48,594 nt of DNA from Flavobacterium pectinovorum (GCF_006438875.1 NZ_RCZH01000009.1:122047-170640), one strand, 5' to 3'. Counted from the first letter of the stretch, positions 33,735-43,040 are shown. A program made the numbers and translations. The notes: generated by a model not told the origin, from the letters alone.

Positions 33735-33763
33735 TTCAGTGTTGTGTTTAATTTATTTTTGTG

Positions 33764-33841
33764 CAAAGAAAGAAACGCTGTGTAAAGTTCATGTTAGGTA
33801 CTCGTTATGTTTTCGTGTCTTGTAGATTATCAAATTGTTAC
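33764..33841 (-). promoter_or_regulatory. TonB receptor promoter with candidate Pho boxes
   Basis: Forward positions 33781 (TGTAAA), 33792 (TGTTAG), 33803 (CGTTAT), 33814 (CGTGTC) and 33836 (TGTTAC) are exactly in an 11-bp phase; on the reverse strand they read TTTACA, CTAACA, ATAACG, GACACG and GTAACA. The -7 region reads TTTCTTTGCAC on the reverse strand (TTTG at 33764-33767). TTTACA begins 19 nt before TTTG, the same distance as TTAACA in the porin promoter. Confidence 0.6.
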
Positions 33842-33967
33842 CAGATTAAATTACGGTTAACTGCAATTTTTGACCGTTGTTTTATTAGTATATTTACCAT
33901 CTCAAATGAAAATCATCGAATGTATAATAAAGAAAATTTGATGTAAGAATCTCAATTTTTGCTATTT

Positions 33968-34651
33968 ATGAAAAAAACACAAACCAAGATTTTATTAGTT
34001 GACGATGAACCAGATATCTTAGAAATCGTTGGCTATAACCTTGCTCAGGAAGGCTACCAGATTGTAACAGCTTCAAACGGAAAAGAAGCTATAGCAAAGG
34101 CTCAGAAAGAATTGCCGGACTTAATTATTATGGATGTAATGATGGCAGAAATGGACGGAATGGAAGCTTGCGAACACATTAGAAAAATTCCTGAATTAAA
34201 TAATGTTATCATAACATTCCTGACAGCGAGAAGCGAAGATTACTCACAAGTTGCTGGTTTTGATGCAGGTGCAGATGACTACATTACCAAGCCAATAAAA
34301 CCAAAATTATTGGTCAGCAAAGTAAAGGCTTTGTTAAGAAGGTTAAAAGAACAAGAAGTAGTCAGCGACACCTTAAACGTTGGCGGAATCGAGATTAATC
34401 GAGAAGAATATAAGATCATAAAAGGCAATGTAGAAATTGCTTTACCAAGAAAAGAATTCGAATTATTTTACTTATTAGCTTCTAAACCCGGAAAAGTTTT
34501 TAAAAGAGACGAAATCCTGGATAAAGTTTGGGGTAACGAAGTTGTGGTTGGCGGAAGAACAATAGATGTTCACATTAGAAAACTACGTGAAAAAATAGGA
34601 GAAGATCTTTTTAAAACAATAAAAGGAGTTGGTTATAAATTTGAAGTTTAA
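33968..34651 (+). CDS. PhoB-like OmpR-family response regulator
   Basis: 227 aa from the ATG at 33968 (MKKTQTKILLVDDEPDILEI). The receiver domain has the acidic pair DD12-13, phospho-acceptor Asp56 in LIIMDVMMAEMDGMEA and the switch Lys in DYITKPIKPK. The C-terminal winged helix is of the PhoB/OmpR type: RKEFELFYLLASKPGKVFKR, then GNEVVVGGRTIDVHIRKLRE and GVGYKFEV. It is followed by its likely kinase (34934) and surrounded by a phosphate-type porin and a divergent TonB receptor, so the PhoB assignment rests on both homology and neighbours. Confidence 0.88.
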   Translation: MKKTQTKILLVDDEPDILEIVGYNLAQEGYQIVTASNGKEAIAKAQKELPDLIIMDVMMAEMDGMEACEHIRKIPELNNVIITFLTARSEDYSQVAGFDAGADDYITKPIKPKLLVSKVKALLRRLKEQEVVSDTLNVGGIEINREEYKIIKGNVEIALPRKEFELFYLLASKPGKVFKRDEILDKVWGNEVVVGGRTIDVHIRKLREKIGEDLFKTIKGVGYKFEV

Positions 34652-34737
34652 TTTTTTGAAGATGCTAAGTTCTAAGGTACTAAGTTTCTAAGTGATTTTG
34701 CTGAGGATTTAAACAGATTCGAATTACATAAAAAATG

Positions 34738-34900
34738 AACCATATAAGTAATATAAGTTCATTTAATTTATAGTCCGTACTTTTATATCAAAGTCAATCT
34801 TTGTCAAAGTTTTGAACTTTGACAAAGATTTCTTTTTTAAGTTCATATGTAATCGAAAAAATTACGCTTACTTTTAAATGAACTATACTACTTATATGGT
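34738..34900. repeat. Nested inverted-repeat element (MITE-like)
   Basis: The outer arms AACCATATAAGTAATATAAG (34738 onward, continuing TTCATTTAA) and the complement ending ACTACTTATATGGT (34874-34900) match over about 27 nt with small gaps. Inside, 34796-34811 and 34815-34830 form a perfect 16-bp palindrome (AATCTTTGTCAAAGTT with AACTTTGACAAAGATT). It occupies the phoB-phoR gap. CTAAG word repeats (34665-34692) precede it. Confidence 0.7.
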
Positions 34901-34933
34901 AAAAAAATAATCTCTTAATGGTTGATACTATCA

Positions 34934-36013
34934 ATGAAAATTAATTTTAAAAAAACATACAAATTTGCTGTAAAATCGGCATTATATATAAGTCTCTTTG
35001 GGACAGGATTTGTATTGATATTGATGAATTTATTCTATAAAAACGAATTAAAACATCAGGTTGCATTCGGGATAATCTTTATTATTTCGATTTATATATT
35101 CTCTTTTCTGGTTTTGCAATATCGTGTAGAACGTTTCATTTACAGAAGAGTTAAGAAAATCTACGATGAGGTTTCATTGCTGGAATCAACAACACTTATT
35201 AATCAGCCCATAACTACAGATATGGAAACACTTTCACGCGAAGTGAAAAAGTTTGCCACTGATAAAAAGTTAGAAATCGAAATGCTCGAAATTCGTGAAC
35301 AATATCGCAGGGAATTTTTAGGAAACGTTTCGCACGAACTAAAAACACCTTTGTTTACCGTTCAGGGATATGTTTCGACTTTGCTTGATGGAGCAATGGA
35401 CGATAAGAATATTAGAAAGAAATATCTAAAACGTGCTGAAAAAGGCGTAGAACGTCTGATCTACATAGTAGAAGATTTGGATATGATTACCAAATTAGAA
35501 TCGGGAGATTTAGATTTGAACATGACTGATTTTAATATCGTTGAGTTGATTCAGAATGTTTTTGATTTATTAGAAATGAAAGCTGATAAAAAGAAAATCA
35601 AATTGGCGTTTGAAAGTAAAAATGTGCAATCAGTTATAGTACGCGGAGATCAGGACAGGATTCAGCAAGTTTTGGAAAACCTGCTCGTAAATTCTATTAA
35701 GTACGGTAAAGATGGCGGTTTGACCGAAGTTGGTGTTGTCAATTTAACCAAGAAGAAAGTTTTGATTCGTATCAGTGATAATGGAGAAGGAGTTGAAAAA
35801 CAAAATATTCCAAGACTTTTTGAGCGTTTTTACAGAGTTGATAAAAGCGGAACCCGTTCAGAAGGTGGTTCTGGTCTTGGATTGGCAATCGTAAAACATA
35901 TTATTGAAGCTCATAAAGAGAAAGTATATGTAGAAAGTGAGTTCGGAATTGGGTCTGAATTCTCTTTTACGCTTGAAAAAGCAAATAAAATCATAAAAGC
36001 TGAAGTTAAATAA
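34934..36013 (+). CDS. PhoR-like sensor histidine kinase
   Basis: 359 aa from the ATG at 34934. Two TM helices lie near 12-31 and 39-58 (SALYISLFGTGFVLILMNLF; VAFGIIFIISIYIFSFLVLQ) with almost no periplasmic loop, like phosphate sensors that read transporter state and not a ligand. HisKA: EFLGNVSHELKTPLFTVQGY with His134. HATPase: QVLENLLVNSIKYGKDGG, ISDNGEGVEKQNIPRLFERF and GGSGLGLAIVKHIIEAHK. No PAS or HAMP domain is obvious. It lies 282 nt behind the response regulator, separated by a repeat element, so the pair may not share one transcript. Confidence 0.88.
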   Translation: MKINFKKTYKFAVKSALYISLFGTGFVLILMNLFYKNELKHQVAFGIIFIISIYIFSFLVLQYRVERFIYRRVKKIYDEVSLLESTTLINQPITTDMETLSREVKKFATDKKLEIEMLEIREQYRREFLGNVSHELKTPLFTVQGYVSTLLDGAMDDKNIRKKYLKRAEKGVERLIYIVEDLDMITKLESGDLDLNMTDFNIVELIQNVFDLLEMKADKKKIKLAFESKNVQSVIVRGDQDRIQQVLENLLVNSIKYGKDGGLTEVGVVNLTKKKVLIRISDNGEGVEKQNIPRLFERFYRVDKSGTRSEGGSGLGLAIVKHIIEAHKEKVYVESEFGIGSEFSFTLEKANKIIKAEVK

Positions 36014-36085
36014 TTGTAAGCTATTTTCCGTCGAAGTCCGTAAACACAGGTGTTTTAACTTTAATGTAATACTTGCTGCCGGTTC

Positions 36086-36152
36086 GTAACAATAAATTTT
36101 TATTATAGTAACATCTTGTTAATGATTTCTTAACATAGGTGACACATCTTTG
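36086..36152 (+). promoter_or_regulatory. Porin promoter with candidate Pho boxes
   Basis: GTAACA at 36086, GTAACA at 36108, TTAATG at 36119, TTAACA at 36130 and GACACA at 36141 all begin on one 11-bp grid. The -7 region is CATCTTTG (36145-36152). TTAACA begins 19 nt before TTTG, and TCTTTGCAC is shared with the TonB receptor promoter. No TTTG -33 element at normal spacing. Confidence 0.6.
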
Positions 36153-36181
36153 CACCTTGAATCTAAGGGAATTACAAAGAA

Positions 36182-37477
36182 ATGATAAAAAGAAAAATAA
36201 TAGCCGTTTTATTGCTGATTACTTGTGCTGCAAATGCACAGGATATGAATAAACAAGAGGTAAAAAATGAAGTAATTCGTATTTTAGATTCTATTAATAA
36301 AGCAAAACTTCCAGATACCAAATCAGGAGTTAGTGGAGAAGAACATTGGTACGATAAAATCTCATTGAGAGGTTATGCGCAAATAAGATACAATGGTTTG
36401 TTTTCTACAAACGATAAAGTTTCCTGCGAGCAATGTGATAAATCCTGGGGAACAACTTCGACAGCTCCAGATGCGAAAGCAAACAACGGACTTTTTATCA
36501 GACGTGCACGTTTAGTGTTTTCAGGACAGGTTCATCCAAATGTGTTTTTCTATTTTCAGCCTGATTTTGCCAGTTCTCCAGTTACGGGAATTCAAAATTT
36601 CGTCCAAATTCGAGATTTGTATTTTGATCTTTCTTTCGATAAAAAAAGAGAATATCGTGTTCGTGTAGGACAAAGTAAAATTCCTTATGGATTTGAAAAC
36701 ATGCAATCGAGCTCTCAGCGATTAGCTTTAGACAGAAACGATGCAATGAATAGTGCCATATTAAATGAGCGTGATTTAGGAATATTCTTTTATTGGGCTC
36801 CGGCCGAAATTAGAGAGCGTTTTGCAATGCTGGTTAAAGACGGTTACAAAGGGTCAGGTGATTTTGGAGTTTTTGCTTTTGGAGTTTACAATGGACAACT
36901 TGCCAACAAACTTGACGGAAACAGAGATTTGAATGTAGTTGCCAGAGTATCTTATCCTTTTGTAATAGGAAGCCAGATTATTGAACCCGGAATTCAGGCT
37001 TATACTGGAAAATGGGCTTTTACCGGAGAAATTTCACCGGGAGTTATCGTAAATGATCCGCAATATGTAAAAGACCAAAGGGTAGGAGCAACATTTGTTT
37101 TGTATCCAAGACCATTTGGTATTCAAACAGAATATAATATAGGGAAAGGACCTCGATACAATACATTGACCAATACAGTTGATGATACTGATTTAGATGG
37201 AGGTTACGTTTTATTGAATTACAAATTAGATCTGAAAAAACAACATATCTATCCTTTTGCCAAATTTCAATATTATAACGGTGGAAAAAAATATGAAAAA
37301 GACGCCAGAAGTTATGTCGTAAGAGATTATGAAGTAGGTATAGAATGGCAGCCTTTTAAAGCATTTGAACTTACAGCAGAATACGTTATTGCAGACCGAA
37401 CTTTTGAAGACAGTGCTTTGTTAATTAATAGACAACAAGGAAATTTATTGAGATTGCAAGCTCAGTTTAATTTTTAA
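36182..37477 (+). CDS. OprP/OprO-like phosphate-selective porin
   Basis: 431 aa. Signal peptide MIKRKIIAVLLLITCAANAQ, a short coiled N-terminal segment (QEVKNEVIRILDSINKAKLP), then a barrel with family hallmarks: ISLRGYAQIRYNGLF, NGLFIRRARLVFSGQVHPNV, DLYFDLSFDKKREYRVRVGQ, SKIPYGFENMQSSSQRLALD and a last strand GNLLRLQAQFNF. The family forms outer-membrane channels for phosphate or polyphosphate. Position after the PhoB/PhoR-like genes and candidate Pho boxes upstream support a phosphate role. Confidence 0.9.
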   Translation: MIKRKIIAVLLLITCAANAQDMNKQEVKNEVIRILDSINKAKLPDTKSGVSGEEHWYDKISLRGYAQIRYNGLFSTNDKVSCEQCDKSWGTTSTAPDAKANNGLFIRRARLVFSGQVHPNVFFYFQPDFASSPVTGIQNFVQIRDLYFDLSFDKKREYRVRVGQSKIPYGFENMQSSSQRLALDRNDAMNSAILNERDLGIFFYWAPAEIRERFAMLVKDGYKGSGDFGVFAFGVYNGQLANKLDGNRDLNVVARVSYPFVIGSQIIEPGIQAYTGKWAFTGEISPGVIVNDPQYVKDQRVGATFVLYPRPFGIQTEYNIGKGPRYNTLTNTVDDTDLDGGYVLLNYKLDLKKQHIYPFAKFQYYNGGKKYEKDARSYVVRDYEVGIEWQPFKAFELTAEYVIADRTFEDSALLINRQQGNLLRLQAQFNF

Positions 37478-37516
37478 AAATAGGACACGGATAAAACTGA
37501 TTCGCTTTCGCGAAGA

Positions 37517-37585
37517 CGCGGATAAAAACGGATTTTTTCAGATATAATTTATAGTTATACTTTAAAAAATCCGTTTTTATCCGCG
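37517..37585. repeat. 22-bp perfect inverted repeat (terminator-like)
   Basis: CGCGGATAAAAACGGATTTT (continuing TT) at 37517-37538 is the exact complement of 37564-37585, with a 25-nt AT-rich loop. Further GCGGATAAAA and ATCCGCG words surround it. It lies between the convergent porin and glycosyltransferase genes and probably ends both transcripts. Confidence 0.75.
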
Positions 37586-37619
37586 TTTTGCTTTAGCAAT
37601 CCGCGTGATCCGCGTTCAA

Positions 37620-38702
37620 TTATCTTGTTGTATTATCTTCAAAAACGGTAAACAAAGAATCCCAGTCGATATCTTCATCAAATTGGGTTAAACCTTTAAA
37701 CGACTTTACTTTTGAAAGATCTTCAATGGTAAAGTCGTCTTGCATTGCATACGGTACCAAGTTCTCTTCCTGAAGTTTTATCGCCAAATATTCTTGTTCA
37801 TATTGCCCCGGAGTTGGAATAAAAAAGGCTTTCTTACCCAATTTTGCCAAATCCATCACCGTTGTATAACCGGAACGGCATAAAACAAATTCACTTTCGT
37901 TAAATGTTTGTTCCAATTGTTTTGAGTTCATGAAATTGTAATAAGTTACATTTCCGGCTTGCCATTTATTTTGCGTTTTTTCGACAATACCTTGTACAAA
38001 AACCACTTTACCATTATAATTCACAATCTCTTTTTGCAGTTTTTCGTCCAGAAAAGTGCGCTGAGGTTCCGGGCCAGATAAAATAACCATTAAATCGTAG
38101 GCTTTCGGAATATCCTTTTTGCGCATTCTGCTCAACGGACCAATATATCTTAAGTTAAGATCACTTGTTTTAAGGTGTCCTAATTCCCCAGTCAAATTGA
38201 CCTTCTCATTAGTATCAGGAACCCAGCATTCAGCATATTTTTTTATAATATGTTGATGGCATTTACTGGTAAACCAAGTTGTATTTCCAGTCATCACATT
38301 CAATTGATGTGTCATAAATACAGAAGGCACTTTTTTACTAAAAACGCCTAATCGGTTATCTGAAATAATGCCGTCAATTCCGTGTTTTTTTATCCAGTTA
38401 TTTACTATTTTTTTCTCATCAAGAATAGCGGCGATCATTTTAGGTAAATTCTTAATCAGTTTCCACTTAAAATTTTTACCGTTTTTTGCATACTCAATAT
38501 GATAAGATGGTAATTCCAACGTTTGTACGTAAGGAAATTCTTTACGTAATAACGCCAATGCAACTCCATCAGAAGCTATTATTGGGATATAATTGTTTTC
38601 CTGAAGCGCTTTGATAATAGGAATGCATCTTGCGGCATGGCCTAATCCCCAGTTTAACGGAGCAACTAAAATTGTTTTGTTCGCAGAATAGTCAATGCTC
38701 AT
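37620..38702 (-). CDS. Glycosyltransferase-like protein (GT28/MurG-like fold)
   Basis: 360 aa without a signal peptide. The N-terminal domain begins ILVAPLNWGLGHAARCIPII, the Gly-rich loop of GT-B enzymes such as MurG. The C-terminal half has VILSGPEPQRTFLDEKLQ, VVFVQGIVEK and the acceptor/nucleotide region FVLCRSGYTTVMDLAKLGKK followed by FIPTPGQYEQEYLA. It probably transfers a sugar from a nucleotide donor; substrate unknown. Convergent with the porin gene; monocistronic. Confidence 0.82.
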   Translation of the reverse strand: MSIDYSANKTILVAPLNWGLGHAARCIPIIKALQENNYIPIIASDGVALALLRKEFPYVQTLELPSYHIEYAKNGKNFKWKLIKNLPKMIAAILDEKKIVNNWIKKHGIDGIISDNRLGVFSKKVPSVFMTHQLNVMTGNTTWFTSKCHQHIIKKYAECWVPDTNEKVNLTGELGHLKTSDLNLRYIGPLSRMRKKDIPKAYDLMVILSGPEPQRTFLDEKLQKEIVNYNGKVVFVQGIVEKTQNKWQAGNVTYYNFMNSKQLEQTFNESEFVLCRSGYTTVMDLAKLGKKAFFIPTPGQYEQEYLAIKLQEENLVPYAMQDDFTIEDLSKVKSFKGLTQFDEDIDWDSLFTVFEDNTTR

Positions 38703-38898
38703 AGTTTAACGCTTTTTAGAAACGAAGATAAAGAAATATGCTCTCCATGTTATTTCAGATGTATTACTAAATTATTAACTCTATAATCAGGTTTAAAAGG
38801 CGTTTTCGGACAAAAAAGTTTAAAAACAGTACAATTTACTACACAAGGTTATTTGTATGTTAACGACAAGTTTGTTGTCAGGAAGATTTTTTGCATAA

Positions 38899-38927
38899 AA
38901 AAAAGGAACCACTTAATGTAGTTCCTT
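38899..38927 (-). terminator. Terminator of the Lys/Ala-repeat gene
   Basis: AAGGAAC ... GTTCCTT (inner AC/GT pairs, 11-nt loop); on the reverse strand it is followed by a run of eight T. Confidence 0.8.
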
Positions 38928-38948
38928 CTTTATATTGATGTGATGTTA

Positions 38949-39545
38949 TTATTTATCCTGAATATAAGTTTTGTTTCCATTAGAGTTAATGTAGTATCTA
39001 CCACCTTTTGGTCCCGTATAAACTTTTTTTCCATTGTATTCTCCAGTAACTTTATCAGCCACTTTTGGAGCTTTTTCAGTCGTTTCTTTTAATGTTTTAG
39101 ACGCACTTGATTTAGTCGATGTTGCATCTTTTTTAGCAGTTTTGCTTGCTGCATCTGCTTTTGCTGCTGTTTTTGTTACATCAGATTTAGCGCTTTCAGA
39201 TTTAGCAGTTGCTTTTTTTGCTTTCGCAGAAGCGTCAGTAGCATCGGCACTAGCTTTTTTTGCTTTGGCAGTTTCTTTTTTCGCTTTTGCAGAAGCGTCA
39301 GTAGCGGCATCGCTAGTTGCTTTTTTTGATTTAGCTGTTGCTTTCGTTGAGGCTGCTGTAGCGTCGTCTGCTGCTTTTTTAGATTTTGCAGCTTCTTTTT
39401 TTGCATCAGCTTTTGCTTTAGAAGCATCAGACTTTGCTTTTTTAGCAGAAGCTTCCGTTTTGCTCTTCGTAGTTTTTGCTGTTTCCTGAGCATAGAAATT
39501 AGAAGAGAAAACAACTAGAAAACAGAGTAATAATAACTTTTTCAT
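38949..39545 (-). CDS. Secreted Lys/Ala-repeat protein with PBCV-type basic adaptor motif
   Basis: 198 aa. Signal peptide MKKLLLLCFLVVFSSNFYAQ. Residues about 22-160 are almost only Lys, Ala, Ser, Thr and Asp in histone-H1-like repeats (for example KAKKETAKAKKASADATDAS, partly duplicated). The last 33 residues carry the motif YTGPKGGRYYINSNGNKTY, which matches the PBCV-specific basic adaptor domain seen in large DNA viruses and many Bacteroidota proteins. The repeat part would be a strongly basic, flexible helix outside the cytoplasm. Possible roles are binding DNA, LPS or peptidoglycan; none is shown by the sequence. Internal repeats make its length prone to change. Confidence 0.8.
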   Translation of the reverse strand: MKKLLLLCFLVVFSSNFYAQETAKTTKSKTEASAKKAKSDASKAKADAKKEAAKSKKAADDATAASTKATAKSKKATSDAATDASAKAKKETAKAKKASADATDASAKAKKATAKSESAKSDVTKTAAKADAASKTAKKDATSTKSSASKTLKETTEKAPKVADKVTGEYNGKKVYTGPKGGRYYINSNGNKTYIQDK

Positions 39546-39608
39546 ATGGTTTATAATTTAAATTTCAATTAAAATTAATCAATTTATTGTAATGTTTTTC
39601 GTTAAGGA

Positions 39609-42600
39609 TCAAAAATATGCACGAAGCTGAATGTTTCCTGTATGAACCGTTGAACCAGTTTCGCTTTTTCTACCCTGATAGTTTAAGTTAACATCTAAGA
39701 ATTGCGTTATATTCTTCTGTAATAGAAGCTTCCATACTAAATTTTGCCCCGCCTGAAGGCCTTCCAGCATCTGAAAACCTACAGATGAAAATTCATTTCC
39801 GGTAAATTTATTTTGGTAAAAGGAAAACTCTCCATTTAATGTAACCTTTTTTTCGCCGGCAAAAGAGAAGGAAGTTCCGAGTCTGTTTTGAACAAGTGTT
39901 TCAAAATTCCCTATTTTGTTCTCCTTGTTCTGAAATTCATAGAAGAAATCTAAACTTGTATTTTTCGAAAACAAATAACTGATTTTGGGAGCCAATTGAT
40001 AGCCCTTAATATCGTAGTTTTTTTCGACAAAATCTTCAGAAACTAAATTCGTATTAATGGTTTTGGTAAAGAAATTAAACAACCAGCTCTTTTGATACAA
40101 ATGAGTATATTGTAATTGATGCGAACTGTTTTTGACATCTTGTGAACCAATCGAAAGTAGATTTTTTCCTTTACTAATAAGATAGGTATACGTTACCGAG
40201 TTCTTTTGTTTTCCCCGATTGTAATATAAGCTGTTTCTGAAACTTGAGTTTAAGCCTAAAATATTTTCCTCAGATGAATTAAACGGATTCAATTCTAAAC
40301 GTTCGCCCTGACTTTTTACTTTTCGATCCATAATAAAAGAAGTCTGATTGTAAAAATAAGAAAGCAGTTTTTTGAAACCCTTTTCGTTCTGCCATTGCAA
40401 CGGATTCAAAGCAACAGATTGCGAAAATTTATTTTGATTGGTTTTAATATAAATTTGATTCGGTAAAAAGATCCTTATAAATCTTGCCTGATCAGGGAAA
40501 GTTGCGATTTCAAATTCCTCCAATTGCTTAATTCCATCACCATTATAATCATTCCAGGTATAAACTCCCTGACCCGTTGGAACTTCGATATACGTAAATT
40601 CTTGTTGTGCAATCGTTCCAGAACTTGTTTCATATGCCGTACCAATTTGCATCAACTGATTAAAAAAGCGATCGTTGTAAAGTATTCTCGAGTTTAAAGA
40701 AGGCTCATTTTTTCGGGTGGAATCTGTAAAATCTAAATTTCGATAACTTGCATAAACTGCTAAATCTGTTTTTTTATTCTGAATCAATTTCGACTTTAAA
40801 AAATAGGTTTGCGAATTGTTCACGTGTTGCAACAAACCATTTTGCAAACTATCATTTCGGCGTTGCAAATACCCTATTTCTACAAAAACTTTAGTACTAT
40901 CACCACGCCCAACAAAAGCGCCATATTCTGAAAATCTTTGGCTCAAGACCGAAAATTGATTCGTTACTTTATCCCGTTGTTGATTGTTTTCGATTTGCAT
41001 GCTGGCACCAATCCAGTTTTTTCCAAAATGATATTTTGTTCTGGTTTGATTCCTAATGAATTTCGAAGTCGAAGTTGTAGCATCCGAATTTAAAAAACTT
41101 CCCTGGTTTTCAATAGTCCATTGTCTTAGTTTGAAAAGTGCAGTTGTAGTATGTCTCGCGCCCGAATAACTTTCGGAATAATCTAATTTCTCAAATTGAT
41201 AGGTAAACAAACCAATATTGGATGTTTTTTCTTTAGCAAATAAATCAAAATTCAAACCTGTAACCAGCAGACTTTGATTGCCCAAAAGAGTAGCATTTAA
41301 ATTCCAATCCCTGCTAAACTCAATATTGTATAAACGCTCGACAGATCTAAAGTCTTCCTGAACAAATTGATAATTTGCAAACGCGTCTAATGTCCAGTTT
41401 TTGGTAAACAGACGTTTTTTAATGTTGGTTTTTAACGCAATCCCGCTATTATCACTATCATCAATGTCAGAAAACAAGTTTTTATCATTGTTGCTTATGG
41501 CGACTTCAAAATCGACCAATGTTTTTTCGTCAGGATTATATTTTCCTAAAAAAGTAGCGACCTGCAATTTTATAGGCGCAACCAATTGTACAATAGGTTC
41601 GTAATTTCCCTGTAAAATTCCACTAACGGGAGCGACATATTCATAAATACGCTCAACCGAATTGTTATTCTGAATGATATAATTTCCGGCGTTATTGCCA
41701 ACAAGACTAAATTTTACATTGTATAAAACAGCAGTAGCATCGGTAGAATATTCATAAGCCTCAGCAGTGTTTACAAGTATTTTTTTGTACAAGATTTTAT
41801 TAGCAGCATAAGTATCTTCATATGCTGATGGCGCTTTCATTAAATTTGGATCATCGCCCGCCTGACTTAAAATCTGAACCTGTTCTGTAGAAAGATTTTG
41901 CTGCAAAGGCTGATTCTTCATATCATTTTCCGAATATAAATAACCGCCAAAACTCCAGTTTTTATTTTCATGTGTAGCACCGGCGTATGTCACGATGCGG
42001 TTATAATTTCGATCTGAATATTGATATTCGATATTGATACGCATTTCAGATGTAATCGTAAAAAGCGAGGTAAAAGTAATTTCGCCTGCATTATAGTCGA
42101 TTACATAATCATTGTTTTCGCCACGTTTAAGTAAAACACCATTAACATAAACGCGTTCAGAACCTGAGATGACCAATACATACAATTCACCATTTTGACC
42201 TTTTAATTTATAAGGTCCCTGATTTCCTTCCTGACCAGTAAAAGTACTTTTGGCATATTGTCCTTTTGCAAATGCAACCGATGCAAAAATATTAGTTTTG
42301 CTTTTTCCGGTATCAAAATCAAAATTTCCCGAAATTCCCTGTACTTTTTTATTGAAACTTAAAAACTGAGTTTTCCGATTTTCTAAGAAAACATCACCGG
42401 CGCGAATGTTCCAGTCATCACTAAAAAGTTCCATGAAAATATTATCAAACTGATCCAGTTTTTGGGAGTAACCACCATCCTGCAACGGAATATTACTGTC
42501 CTGAAGGGAAGCTCTTAAGCTAACTTTGTCGGATATTTTTCCGGTAATTTGCAAATCCAAATTAGAGTTCAAAACAGTATTTTGATTGTTCCCAACCGTT

Positions 42601-43040
42601 ACGCCACGGGTAATACTTCCGGAAGTATTTAAACCATCAAATGGAGTGGTTTTTTTAGTGTTATTATTTTCAATTTTGTATAATTTCTCAGAGCCAATAT
42701 CATTGGTAACAATTTGATTTGATTTATAAAGACTGTATTCTTTGGTAATAAAATCAGGATATTTTAGGTAATTGACAATTAAAGTATCTGACGCAGAAGT
42801 CAGTTTTTCGTTGAAAAACAAGGTTCCTTTTTGGAAATTTATTTTATAAAAAGTAGAATCAAGTAATTCATTTTTAGTATTTAAAATCTGAAAATAACTG
42901 GAATTGATACTAAATTCTTCCAGATGAATAGTGTCACGAGTTGCAATTACTTTTTTGGTTTTGTACGATGATTCCGTTTCCTGAGCCTGCAGACCAGAAA
43001 ACCAAATAAGCAACGTTAAAAACAGTAATTTTTTAAGCAT
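39609..43040 (-). CDS. Large outer-membrane / surface beta-protein
   Basis: 1143 aa from the ATG at 43040 (MLKKLLFLTLLIWFSGLQAQ signal); a GTG two codons earlier is possible. Visible segments are GLNTSGSITRGVTVGNNQNT (about 120), a strand-rich region with GSERVYVNGVLLKRGENNDY and VIDYNAGEITFTS (about 285-310) resembling repeat modules of large surface proteins, and a calcium-loop-like DYNGDGIKQLEEFEIATF (about 825). The last third looks like a barrel, ending TGNIQLRAYF. No family name can be given with confidence. It is the last conserved-looking gene before the accessory export locus. Confidence 0.75.
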   Translation of the reverse strand: MLKKLLFLTLLIWFSGLQAQETESSYKTKKVIATRDTIHLEEFSINSSYFQILNTKNELLDSTFYKINFQKGTLFFNEKLTSASDTLIVNYLKYPDFITKEYSLYKSNQIVTNDIGSEKLYKIENNNTKKTTPFDGLNTSGSITRGVTVGNNQNTVLNSNLDLQITGKISDKVSLRASLQDSNIPLQDGGYSQKLDQFDNIFMELFSDDWNIRAGDVFLENRKTQFLSFNKKVQGISGNFDFDTGKSKTNIFASVAFAKGQYAKSTFTGQEGNQGPYKLKGQNGELYVLVISGSERVYVNGVLLKRGENNDYVIDYNAGEITFTSLFTITSEMRINIEYQYSDRNYNRIVTYAGATHENKNWSFGGYLYSENDMKNQPLQQNLSTEQVQILSQAGDDPNLMKAPSAYEDTYAANKILYKKILVNTAEAYEYSTDATAVLYNVKFSLVGNNAGNYIIQNNNSVERIYEYVAPVSGILQGNYEPIVQLVAPIKLQVATFLGKYNPDEKTLVDFEVAISNNDKNLFSDIDDSDNSGIALKTNIKKRLFTKNWTLDAFANYQFVQEDFRSVERLYNIEFSRDWNLNATLLGNQSLLVTGLNFDLFAKEKTSNIGLFTYQFEKLDYSESYSGARHTTTALFKLRQWTIENQGSFLNSDATTSTSKFIRNQTRTKYHFGKNWIGASMQIENNQQRDKVTNQFSVLSQRFSEYGAFVGRGDSTKVFVEIGYLQRRNDSLQNGLLQHVNNSQTYFLKSKLIQNKKTDLAVYASYRNLDFTDSTRKNEPSLNSRILYNDRFFNQLMQIGTAYETSSGTIAQQEFTYIEVPTGQGVYTWNDYNGDGIKQLEEFEIATFPDQARFIRIFLPNQIYIKTNQNKFSQSVALNPLQWQNEKGFKKLLSYFYNQTSFIMDRKVKSQGERLELNPFNSSEENILGLNSSFRNSLYYNRGKQKNSVTYTYLISKGKNLLSIGSQDVKNSSHQLQYTHLYQKSWLFNFFTKTINTNLVSEDFVEKNYDIKGYQLAPKISYLFSKNTSLDFFYEFQNKENKIGNFETLVQNRLGTSFSFAGEKKVTLNGEFSFYQNKFTGNEFSSVGFQMLEGLQAGQNLVWKLLLQKNITQFLDVNLNYQGRKSETGSTVHTGNIQLRAYF

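Noticed and set aside
39034..39514. Long frames on the opposite strand and in another frame of the Lys/Ala-repeat gene
   Set aside because: They are by-products of low-complexity codons; only the reverse-strand frame with signal peptide and C-terminal motif makes biological sense.
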